64,000 nt of DNA, taken from Hepsetus odoe (Eukaryota; Chordata; Actinopteri; Characiformes; Hepsetidae). The translations under genes were made by a program, and so were the position numbers. The notes below the pieces were generated by a model that did no database searches, was not told the origin of the DNA, and worked only from the letters and a program-made list of their open reading frames with translations. Where the stretch lies: contig CM029367.1 of assembly GCA_017165825.1 (NCBI GenBank), positions 12,314,896 to 12,378,895 on the forward strand. Reading direction: 5' to 3'. Positions 13,029 through 23,900 of this stretch are shown one piece after another (position 1 is the stretch's first letter; each line of letters begins with the position of its first letter).

Positions 13029-13090
13029 GATGCCCTGGGCCTGACTTCAACTGAATGAGGACATCGCTGAAAAACCATCTACATTGTTGG
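13029..13090 (+). other. Candidate tjap1 5'UTR exon with a small upstream ORF
   Basis: GTTTGTTTCAG precedes 62 bases and G|GTATGC follows. If joined to the exon at 16471, an ATG at 13055 opens a 13-codon upstream ORF (MRTSLKNHLHCWD) that stops just after the junction, and another ATG at 13030 stops after four codons. Such upstream ORFs could damp translation. The exon is supported only by splice-site appearance. Confidence 0.35.
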
Positions 13091-13796
13091 GTATGCTCAT
13101 TGTTATTTAGTGAGGAGAGCCTCACTTTAGTTAGAAGTTTGTTGTGTGCATTCGTGCATCAGCTTGTGGATCGCAGGGAGTGGGTGCTTCCAGAAATAGC
13201 CCTAATTGGCCAACCCCATCACTCTCTATCGGGCTCCCCTGTAAAGCCCAGTTGTTTCTGTAACGACAGGATGATTTAGACAGCTTCAACTGCAACTTCA
13301 ACTTGCTGCATATCCCTGATGGAAGAGAGACCCACATTTTAGACTGCAGAGATCGCACCTGCTCTTCAATTGGGCAGATACTCACTAAAAGAGAAAGTAA
13401 AAAGATGAATTTTTGAACTGTGTAGAGTTGGAATGTTTTGCTCCCGGCTCTGAGCCAGCAGGAAAGCCTTAGTACTGGGACTGATTGTCACAGACTTGAT
13501 ATTTAAGAAAGGCAGATCCTTGTGCTGTGCGACAGTATCTGGCACTGTACCTTTGGCATCTGAAAGGCAGGGCATCACTGTTTGGAAATTTGTAGATTGC
13601 CAGCACTGGGCATCATGTTGACTTGGTCACCTATAAAGAAAATTGGCTGGAAGCATTTGTAGTTAAATGTAAATGAGCTTTTTTGAACCGGTTCGTCTAA
13701 CACAGGATAACCTCTCTGCGATTTTATTTATCTATCTCTCTGTCTATCTGTCTTTCTTTCCCAGGTATAAATGTTATTGGCTTTATCTTGCACATA

Positions 13797-13998
13797 TTTA
13801 CATTTACAGCATTTAGCAGGCGCTCTTATCCAGAGCGACTTCCATGTCCTAATTACAGGGATAGTCCCCCTGGAGCAACTCAGGGTTATTGGTCTTGCTC
13901 AGGAACCCAGTGGTGGTATTGCCAGAGGTGGGATTCAAACCTGGGACCTCTTGAACCATTGGTCCATGGGCAAGTGCCCTACCACTGGACCACCATCA
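13797..13998 (-). mobile_element. tRNA-derived SINE (family B)
   Basis: A full inverted copy: TTACAGCATTTAGCAGGCGC, GAGCGACTTCCATGTCC, GTCCCCCTGGAGCAACTC and a head with GGGATTCAAACCTGG and GCCCTACCACTGGACCACC. Confidence 0.85.
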
Positions 13999-14959
13999 CA
14001 TATGCTCATTTTATAATGGCCACAATCTTGATCAGTTTTTATTAGCCTGCTTACATTCTCTCTCATTGTTTTACATTCCATTACATTTTACATGTTTGTT
14101 TATTATTATTTAAATAATAATAATAATAATTTTGTGTGTTCTACTTTAATTGCAATTGTAATTGAATTCTTTGTCCCAGACCAACCCCCCTCCGATTGCT
14201 CTATAACTTGAGTTTTGAATGACCCTGTAAGTTTGTCTTTTTTCCATTAAGCTCGTCAGACTTAATTCATCTGAAAACAGAACGAGTAAGCTAGAGGAAA
14301 AAAAAAATTAACTATGAATCCAGCTCTGACTGCAATTAAGATGTCAAATTCCTCAGCAATGAAAAGAAAATAAGTGCATTCCATTATAAAGATTGCAGCT
14401 TCTGCGTGGGCATGGGAGTGTGAAGGCCACATACTGCAACAGTCTTCTCTTCTTTTAGTGATGGAATACAAGGCCTGGCCCTCATGTACTGCACAGCTAT
14501 CCAGTGAAGCGCAAAATGCAACCCTTCCCCAGAACACACCCTCCCACACAAGTTCATGCTGTTTTTGACCTGCTTCCACTGTGATCAGCTAGAGGTATAT
14601 CGCTTCTGTAGAGGCTTACAATACTTTTAGGGGCAGCAAGTCCTTAATTGGCTCCTGTAAGAGTTGCTTTCACATGAAGGCACTGCAACTAATAGAGACA
14701 CACTTTGTAAACTTTGTGTGTTGTGGGTGTAGAGACTTTTGTCTGTTATGAGGCAAAGTCATACTGATATATTTAAAGTGAATATTTTACTGAGACACAT
14801 TAAATACTTTTGTTAATTAATACTATGTAAATAAATGTACCTTTTGTTTCTATTCTCAGTCTTGGCCGTGGCTTTAAAATACCAATGGAAGTTTTTCTTA
14901 GGTTGTTGAAATGATCATAAGCCACCCTTTTTTTGTTGCATTTGACACTGTGATAAATG

Positions 14960-15292
14960 ATACACTATATGCACAATTATTAGGAAAGTGAGTATTTTGA
15001 GGATTCGTTTTAATGTAAAAATAAGTCCAGAGCTATCAGTCAATCCAAAAAGTTAGTTACCCTGAAACCTGAATGTTTTACAAAATGCGAGTGTGAACAT
15101 TCTCAGGGGAAAATGTGTGTGCAATTATTAGGCAACTTTTAGTGCGCAGAATTATTGCACAGTTATTTGAAAAACAAACATTTTCCCATCTTTCTTGTTT
15201 GTTTTCATCTGTTAAAGTGAAAATAATAAACAACTCAGAATTTACAGACATTTTCTGACATAAATAAAGTGAAATGAATAGTATGAGCTCCA
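14960..15292 (+). mobile_element. DNA transposon relic (Tc1-like, TTATTAGG ends), candidate
   Basis: ATGCACAATTATTAGGAAAG, GTGAGTATTTTGAGG and, further right, TGCAATTATTAGGCAACTTT follow the start of a fish Tc1-type element I recall. No transposase frame is left. Confidence 0.45.
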
Positions 15293-15374
15293 AAACCCCT
15301 TGCCTGTATTTACCAGTGGGCCAGGAAAGAACTATAGATGGACTGGTGTCAGTCAGTAGGCTTGCTGATGTGTG

Positions 15375-15590
15375 TGATGAAAGCTAGCTCATCTAGTCTG
15401 ATCCCACAGAAGAGCTACTGTAGCACAAGTTACTGGAAATGTTAGGCTGGTTATGATAGAACGCGCAGAGCAGCACAGCTTGATGCTTATGGGGCTGCGC
15501 TGCCACAGACAGGTCTCCATGCTCGGACCCTTGATACCACAGCGCACCTTCAGAAGTCTTGAGGAGTCTATGCCTCAGAGGGAAGTACAC
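15375..15590 (+). mobile_element. Tc1-type transposase fragment
   Basis: CTGATCCCACAGAAGAGC, TACTGTAGCACAAGTTAC, GGCTGGTTATGATAGAA, AGCTTGATGCTTATGGGGC and TGCGCTGCCACAGACAGG match the DNA-binding region of a common fish Tc1-like transposase gene. Only about 200 bases remain. Confidence 0.55.
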
Positions 15591-16470
15591 ATTTGGCGTG
15601 TGACTTTAATATTAAGTTAATTGGGAACATTTTATTTTTCTATATTGTGTTTTATGTGTGGTTATGTATAAGCTTTGGCATGTACGCAAAAATATTTAAT
15701 CTGGCTATCGGCCCAGAATTTTCATGTTGTGAATCCATAAGTATAACCCATGACGCCTGTGAGATGAAAGTTCCTTCAGGGTTATTGCTTTAACAAAGGG
15801 GGTCATGTTTGTCTTTGAGCAAGGGGGCAGCCTCTTGTCAGTGAGTATCCACAGTGAAATCACGTTCCCGGTGTTTCCATTCTAAAGTGAACTTCCTGTG
15901 ATCAATGAGGGTCATGCAGTAAGTCAGCAGGCAGAGGTTCAACAGTTTGTCTATTCGAAACACACTCCAGCTTCTAATCAATCTCTGGCTTGAGGGTGTG
16001 CCCACTGATCTCAGTCTAGCCATCTCTTTAGCTATCTCTCTTTCTCTCAAAAGGCATACATCCTGCTGTCCTTTATTTACATCAAGCTCACATACACACT
16101 TTCAGGCACACACAGAGACTCTTTATTTCACACACTCTCAGTCTGGGCACTCCAGAGGCAGATATTTTGAAAAGCTCTCTACACCACAACACAGGCATTG
16201 ACAGATGTTTGATGGTTATTTGAAGTGGCATGCCCCTCCCTCCCTTCCCCAAGCTTTGACAGTCTTTTTTTTTTTTTTTTTTGTTACTGCCCAGTGCTGC
16301 TGCATTCATCAAAGCCTATTGATTCAAACTGCTTTTTCATGGCAGTCGCTTGGGAAAGTGGAGGTAGGGAGTCAGGGGAAAGCGAGAGCATCGCAGCTGA
16401 GTAGTCTTATTGCACAGGGCAAGACTCAGGACGGGTGCTTCTACAATTCCTCATTTTTATCTCTTAGCAG

Positions 16471-17959
16471 GACTAAAAGCCAGTGTTTGGACAGACGCTG
16501 AGCTCCCAGAATGACGAGCACCGCCCCGGCCCGGAAACCATACCGTAAGGCGCCTCCACAACACCGTGAGACACGACACAACTTGCCCTTGTTCCGGGAT
16601 GACCTTAGTGGGAGTCCCTCAGCAATCGGCATTCCTCCAGTACCAGCACAGCCTGACACTAGCCAGGTAATTTTCCTCCAAAAACATTCTCCCATTTTGC
16701 AGCGCACACACTTTAATGGCCCTTATCCAAAGTGCCTGGACAGTCCAGAAACTCAAGATGTTTTCTCTTCTTCATGGTCATTAGCCTCGGACAGTGAACT
16801 GGATGTCTCTAGCCTTTCTAGCTTGGAGCTCACTGTCCTCCCTCCTCCGCGGATATTTAGCCATGGTGCTCTTAAAATGGACCTCTTTCACCAGCCACAA
16901 AAAAGCATGAACAGATTTATCAGTCGCAGTGAGGACCCTCTGATGCTTTCAGGTGAAGAGGACCCTTCTACCTCAGAGGGTTCACAGCGGTGTATCCGTG
17001 GCAGTTCCCCATCCCACTCTAGCCGAAGCGGGGAACGTTCTTTGGTTTTTAAAGAACAGGCAGAGATTCTTGCTCCCAAAGTAGAACATCATACCAGTAA
17101 GCCTGCTTTTCTGACACAGGCCCCTCCACCTAAGGGCATTCTTAAACAACCTCAACAGCTGAGAGTGCACTCCAGTGACCGCCTACGCAAGTCCAAGTCA
17201 GCAGAGATGTTAGGCCAGAGCCACTGCTCTGATCGCAGCAGGAAACCCAAGAGCATCTCCCTCGACAGGCAAAGGGAGCCAGGGATGTCCCCTCCAGGAC
17301 GTGCTGCTTCCACCTCTTCTGCCTCACCCAGTTCTGTCCCACCAGAATGGAAGATTCGTCTCTTGGAGGAGAAGCTCAAGTTTTCCCAGTTCTTGGATGA
17401 GATTACATTCCGGGTTTTGAGCCCTGCTAGCTTAAAGATGCTGGGTGGCAAGAAGCTGGAACCTTCCAAAGGTACCTTGCCTCAGCAACAGGTTCCATCC
17501 CAACCAACTGATCCTAGCCTGCCTCCAGAAAACAAGCAGGAGAGGAACCGACCATGGGACTGCTGGACTTCTCAGCACAGCAGAGCAGCAAGAAATGAGA
17601 GGGAAGGCATGCCCAAAACACGGAATAATTCTCTGAAGAAGGGTAGTGTGGACGAGGATTTAAACAAACACATGGACCCTGAACGGGTGGGGGCTCGACC
17701 TAAAACGGAGGGTCCAGTTTATGCTCGGGTAGGGGGTAGTTGCGAACGTGGCAGTGAAACGGAGTGGGATGGCAGGAATCAGCGGGGTGCTCAGCATCAA
17801 CCTCCACCCCGCCAGCCATCCCGTCTGGATATCAGAACTCAGACTAAGAATACAGCGGATAAATTAGGGACGCCGAGGGTTGGCATCTCTACAGCTTGTA
17901 TGGAGAGTGAAAACATGCCAGTATCACAAACGCCTTTTTCTGTTTTATCTCATATTAAG
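16471..17959 (+). CDS. tjap1: tjap1 first coding exon, with two in-frame donors
   Basis: The exon opens after a pyrimidine-rich acceptor ending TTAGCAG at 16470. It carries 40 bases of 5'UTR and then the ATG at 16511. That start has A at -3 and an in-frame TGA 12 bases upstream, which fixes it. Two donors fit: CAG|GTAATT after 16666 (52 codons) and AAG|GTATGT after 17959 (483 codons). Both are phase 0 and both join in frame to the exon at 19048. The extension (residues 53-483) is richer in GC than its flanks and low in complexity: many Ser/Pro/Arg/Gln, a PPPKGILK piece near residue 200, an RKSKSAEML piece near 225, and one predicted helix around residues 277-310 (EWKIRLLEEKLKFSQFLDEI). I do not recognise the extension as a known domain. 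The human protein as I recall it matches the short form. Confidence 0.9.
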
Positions 17960-20900
17960 GTATGTGTACAAAAGTACTTCTAATTCCTTCCTCCTAAAGT
18001 CCTCCCCACCCTCCTTCCATCAGTTTCCATTAAACCGCTTTTCTTGGTCAACATATTTTCCTACCCTGGTCAAGTAATGTCTGCATGGGAGAGGTCCATA
18101 GCAATTCTTTATTCTGAAAATGTATGATTGCTTATATGACTTTTATTACTAGTTTTTCGTGTGATTCTTTTATTTTAAAAAATGCATTTTTAAAGTATGT
18201 ATCTTAAATGAACCCATGCCCTAGGTGTCTTAGTGTAGTAGAAACAGTAATGTTAGCAACAACAATAAGCATCTCTGAGGGATAATGTATGAAAGCCTTT
18301 TAGGTGGCAAAAGAGCAGAACTGCCAAATCCATGCTGTAGCTTTAGTATATTGACTTGCAAAACACTACCTTTTCCAAGTTAACCTTTCTATGTCCTCTG
18401 ACCCATTGTTTCCAAATCCTATACCTGGTGACCTACTGCCCCCTACACATTTGGCTGTTTCCTGCCCCAATGACTGAGTCAGCTCATGAAGGTTATTAAT
18501 GAATTATCAGTTGGTGAACTGGATCAGCTGTCTTGAGAAGGGCAGTTATTGGAAATGCTGGGCTGTTGGCTGCCATTAACTAGATTAGGCAACGAAGAGA
18601 AGCACAATTATAATTAATAAGTGAAGATTATCTCAAAGTTCATATTGGGTATGTTTTTTATTTCCTGCATCCCATTGTGCTTTGTGTATTCCTAATTGCA
18701 AATGGCAATATCAGGGTATTCAAGTGTAAGCAGTTCCTTATCTCTTAATTACAGTTTAGCATCCTAATCATTACGTTCAATTATCACAGAGACAGATTTT
18801 TGCCAACAGAAGCTAATGAAAGATGTGGATTTAATTACTGTGACTGATAGGTGATCAATGTTTTTGTTTTTTTAAGAGAAAAGAGAGAGCATACATTAAA
18901 AGACTAAAACAGCTCAAAAGAATTACTGATGAAAACATTCAGACATTATATTGGGAGTGTACACTGTGTGCCTGCAGTACCTTAAGTGCAGAAAGTCTCC
19001 ATGTTCAAAGCCATTTACTTATTTGTTTATTTCATCTTTTTCAACAGGAGTCCTTATCAGATGCTGACAAAATCAAGTAAGTGTTTTTGTTTCCTTACTC
19101 TCTGTTTTCTGGTTAGACTCATAGGAAAGCATGTCTTTATTTTTATCGTTTTTTTTTTTTTGGATGGAAGTCAGGACTATGTGCATTTCTGTTTTTTTTC
19201 TTTAGCTGTAATTTAGTAAGGTGGCCAAATGTGTGCCGACTTAGGGTACTATGACCCTGTAGACTCTGTCATGATGTAGCCAGTCAAACACAGATGGTCT
19301 GTCTGTGATCCTCGTCAGTCTGGTGCCATAAACATGTGTGTCTCATGCAGCAGGCTAAAGACCCCAGTGTCTGGTGTGCATCAGCTGGCAGAGCGAGCAG
19401 ATGTTTCAAGGGGAGGACAGGTGTCAGGCAGTTCTGTCACTCTGCTGTGATCCACTGCATCTATAGGAGCACATGCCCTCTTTACACATTCCAGGTTGTT
19501 GAACCTTGAAAGTGTTGGGATGCTCTGCTTGTCGTTGGGAGCATTGTTTTGAACATGCCAATTATTTTCTACCCTTTTGTCTGGAGTTGTTGTGTATATG
19601 TGTATGTTCTTACTTTTAAAAATTAAAGGATTTAATTATTTTATCATTTAGTGTGAATTTGTTCAGTTCAGAATCAGAGTAGACTTTTGGCTGCACATGC
19701 AGCCAAAAGTCTACTCTGATCAGGGTAGATGAACCAGACCTAGGTCCTCCCAAGTGACGTAGAGCGGAAACATGTGTGTCATGGTGGCACTGGCAGCTTC
19801 ATTGATTGGCCTAGATGCTCCCTAATGTGCAGTGGTAAGTGAATCATTGACCAGGCTGTAGGCAGGAACTGACCAGGTAGGGGTGTATGTGCAAGTCCTT
19901 TTTAGTATTAAGACCCTGTTTAATCATCCTCCAACCACCTACAAATGCTATCTAGGCTATAGGTTATATGGATTCCTGGTATTTAAAACATTTTTGGTCT
20001 ATATTTGGAACTGGATTTTCCACTAAGGAAACTTCATTGGGAAATCACTAGTTTGATCATCAGTGATGCCAAAGCCATATATATCCAGGAATCAGAGAGT
20101 GGCTTGCTCTCTCTGGGTAAGCTGGAAGGCCATCCCTGTCCTCCAATTCAATGCAGTCCTGCACAGGCACTGGCAGCCTAATAGAACTGGTATACTAGTA
20201 CACTAGTTTGTATATTTCCTAAAGAGTGTTTAGCTGTTGAATGGGGTTTAGTTAGGGCCAATAAAAAAAAATGCAGTGGCTGTCAAGCTATGGCATAAAA
20301 GCTTTTAGCCTCCCAGTGCTAATTGTGGTAATTGATGGTAATTGTGTGATTGGGTCTTAGACATTGGGTGGCACTAGAAATGTCTGACTTGACAAGGAAA
20401 TGGGTAAAATAAGACACTTGCAGAATGATTTCTGAATATGTATTTCCTAATATGCATTAAATACTGAATGCAAGACTGTATTAAACTTTTTAAAAACGTA
20501 GATAATTCTTTATTCCTGCACTCAAAGCATGCACTTGGTTTCCTTTCTAGTGCTACAGAGGGCACAGTTTAATTCAAGTTAAATGCCAGCCTGCAATTCC
20601 TATCTTCAGCAAGTGCCTTATCCACTTGAGCTCCTGGGAATGACTTCCAGAGTGTCAAAATCTATATCTTGTCTGGCTTATGTTTTCCCTGTTGCCAGTT
20701 GATGCACACCACCTCCTTACCTCATGCTGTGAATTTCTTTCCACCCTCGGTCAGATCCATTTTACTCAAGCTTTTAACAATTACACATAGTCTAGGCATG
20801 CTGTGGTCGAACTATTGTGCCTGTTTTCTGTTTCAGTTCCTGTGCCATTAGATTTGTGTGTTGAACACGCACCTTTAAGCACTAAAAAGGGCTTTGAAAA

Positions 20901-23900
20901 GAGAAAATTGTATGGATGTATTTTCAGCCTAAACAAGCCCCTGTCCCTCTGCAATAGTGTGAATTATTGATGATACTGTTCCTTTTCATTGCTTATATTT
21001 TCAGTCATGTTGTCTTGGCAGGCATGTCTCCATGAGTGCGTATATGTAAGATATTTGCTTGTTTTTGCTTTGCACTTTGAGAGGCTACTGCACGAGCAGG
21101 AAAGTTCTTGTGCGGTGCATGGGGAACGTCAGGAGCCAACATCAATTAAAAATTTAGTGTCTGTAGGCTCCTGGTTGCCAAGAAAAAAAATCCCATATCG
21201 ATCTGTGATGGGAGTTGGGAGAGCAATGGGGAAAATTTTATTTTATACTATAACAACCTTGCTGTCCTGGTCCAAAACCTGAGGCTGGTGGCCTTGTCTT
21301 ACATCTTTACTTTGAATCTATACTAGGGACTGACATAGGGACAAGATGTATTTTTCATAATAATAAGCGGTAACAGTTGTTGTTATTGTTAGATTGATAA
21401 CTAGGGTTGACTAATGACTAGTGACTAACTGAGGTTGACATGATTGGGCAGTGGTGGCCTAGTGGTTAGACATCAGGTCCCATTATAGACGGATCATGGG
21501 TTCAAGCGCCAGACCAGTAGATAACCCTGATGTACCCTTGAGCAAGGTACTGTCCCCAACGCTGCTCTATTGGCGCTGGATATGGCTGCCCACGGCAGCA
21601 CTTTGCTGTGATGGGGTAAATGCAGAGAACCCTTTAGTTGTGGTTGTGTGATGTGCTGCTTTCACAATGTCAAATAGTCACTCCACTATTAATTTGACAA
21701 AGTTAGTAAACTTTACAAAAACATAATTGCTGTTCACACTAAACATTATTGGAAAAAAGTGAAATTCTAACACTAAATATTCAAATAAGCACCTGCTTGT
21801 CACTAATACACATTATTTATCCAGTTACGTTTAGACCAAACACTAGTAATTGAACTGTATTTAATATAAAGAAACATTAAGGCTAGTGTTAATGTATTGT
21901 TATTATTTTGTCAAACCTAGGAAATAGCATGAGCCTGCCCTATATAGAGAGTTGCCCTTTTGTTTTTAGGGTCCCAGAATAGCTTAAACATGCAGTTTTA
22001 CACATGTGCACAGTGCACTTGCATAATTGCTCCAAATCAGTACTTAATTACCAAATACATCACAGCAGCCATCACTTCAAACTTCTAGCACGAGACTAAG
22101 CAAGCAAGGAAGGCTGAATATTGGTTTGACCCTCGTCTTCACTCTCTGCTTGTTCTATATGGACCACCTAGGTGCACAATGAAGTTGTTGAATTGCTTTT
22201 CCTTTGGAGTGTGCTATGCTTAAACAAGTTTAACATAAATCTTGGCAACGCTGCTTTGTAACACACCTAAATGTTCTCTCCACACAAAAACAATTTAGGT
22301 ATCTGTTAAAATGGCCTGTAAGTGTACACAGTGGGGGAAAGTATCCAAGCCAGCACTGCTGAGCCTTGTACTATTATTCAGGTGCCATGCCTTATTTCAC
22401 TGGTGTCACCTCTGCACTGACTCTGGTAGACTACTCATGTAATAAATCAGTCACCGGTGGTCCTATAGTGATCTCCCTTCAGTTGATGGTCAATCATAAA
22501 TAGAAAATCTACAAAGTGCTGTTGGGGTAGGTAAAAGCCAGATGTACCTGATAAACCGGCTGCTAACTGTATAGTTGGAAAGCCAAAGATTTATGGACTC
22601 TGAACCAGCATAAAAAGCTACATCTTCCCTGAGCTAGTGGACTGTTTGAATGAACTGACGAGAGCAGGTTGTGGCATGTAGCAGATGTATTGTCTCATGA
22701 CAGCTGCCCTTGTCCCCTCAGCACATAACCATCTGCTCCCAGCACGTAGTGCTTTACGCGCTGAGCTATCACACACAGTCTCTGCTGCATATTTTAATAT
22801 GCTCATATTTGTGCAACTAAAACTTTAAATGTTTCACCAGCAGTTGGTCTTTAGACAAAGAACTTTTGTTTTTGCCTGTTATGCTATTTTCAGGCATATT
22901 GTCATGCTTTTAATCTATTTTGCATGTTTTATGCACCTATAAACTTAGAGATGTCCTTGATGAGCAGGAAAGTTACAATGGAAGAGAGAATTATTTGTCC
23001 AGGAAACTGACTATTAACTGGTTGCTCTCCTGTGTGGATCTGTTGATTAAGCTTTATGGAAAAAAAATGTTTTTGAGGCAAAGATATTGTATTATAAATG
23101 GTTTTCTGATTAACCTGTCTAATCGAAGCTTCCTCCCACAATCCCTCACAACAAATCAGATAGATGATTCAAAGCCTCATTTGGCTGTACTGCACTTCAT
23201 TAGTCTTGTAGCTGTTAGTGAATGGAGAAAATGTCTGGGGCTGACATTACATCTCTGCCAAAACTGAAATTCGTACTTGATGAACTCCAGGGCACTGAGC
23301 TGTCACTCAAAAGCTTGTTAGCCAATAGGAATACAGCAGTGATATCCCCCATACATGAGGTTTGTGCCAAAGCAGCAAACAAAACTGCAGGATGAACAGC
23401 GAGAGATCTGGCAGCATAACTGCAAAACCCACAGTGAGCGAAAAACTCAGATTAGTGAGTAAGAAGCAGAAGGAACCGTAAATAAAAAGGAAAAGAAATG
23501 CAACCAATATTTTTCCTCACCAATATTTTTCCTTTTTACGATTTATTTATTTACTATTAGATTCATAATCTTTGTTTGGACCAATGATGATGGACATATG
23601 ATTTATGCCACTGAGTTATGGCACTTTAGCCAAGGACCTAAAGTGAATATGTCATGTGAGGAAACCAACTAACAGCCCAGAGTTGAAGCTGTTTTGAATG
23701 ACTTTAAATTTCTCTTAGCCAATGTGCAGGACTGCTCAACAGTTACTGGAAATGTTAGCTGCAGTTGTTGCTGCACAAGGCAGTCACATCAGATACTAAA
23801 TGCAAACTCCTATTGCCACTCACAGATTTGCAGATTGGAACATTTACCCCCGTAAATTAGCTGCCAAGAATAATATTTTTATCTTCGTTGATGAAGTTGA

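Larger units (their letters stand above)
13091..16470. other. tjap1: Probable 5'UTR intron of tjap1
   Basis: No coding frame is supported. It holds SINE 13797-13998, Tc1-type scraps (14960-15590) and a polypyrimidine region before the acceptor at 16470. Confidence 0.45.

Noticed and set aside
14262..14579. 105-codon - strand frame
   Set aside because: No recognisable protein and no splice borders; probably conserved or plain non-coding DNA.
19673..19720. Reading the palindrome as a microRNA precursor
   Set aside because: The stem is perfect and the loop only two bases; typical precursors have longer stems with bulges and larger loops.
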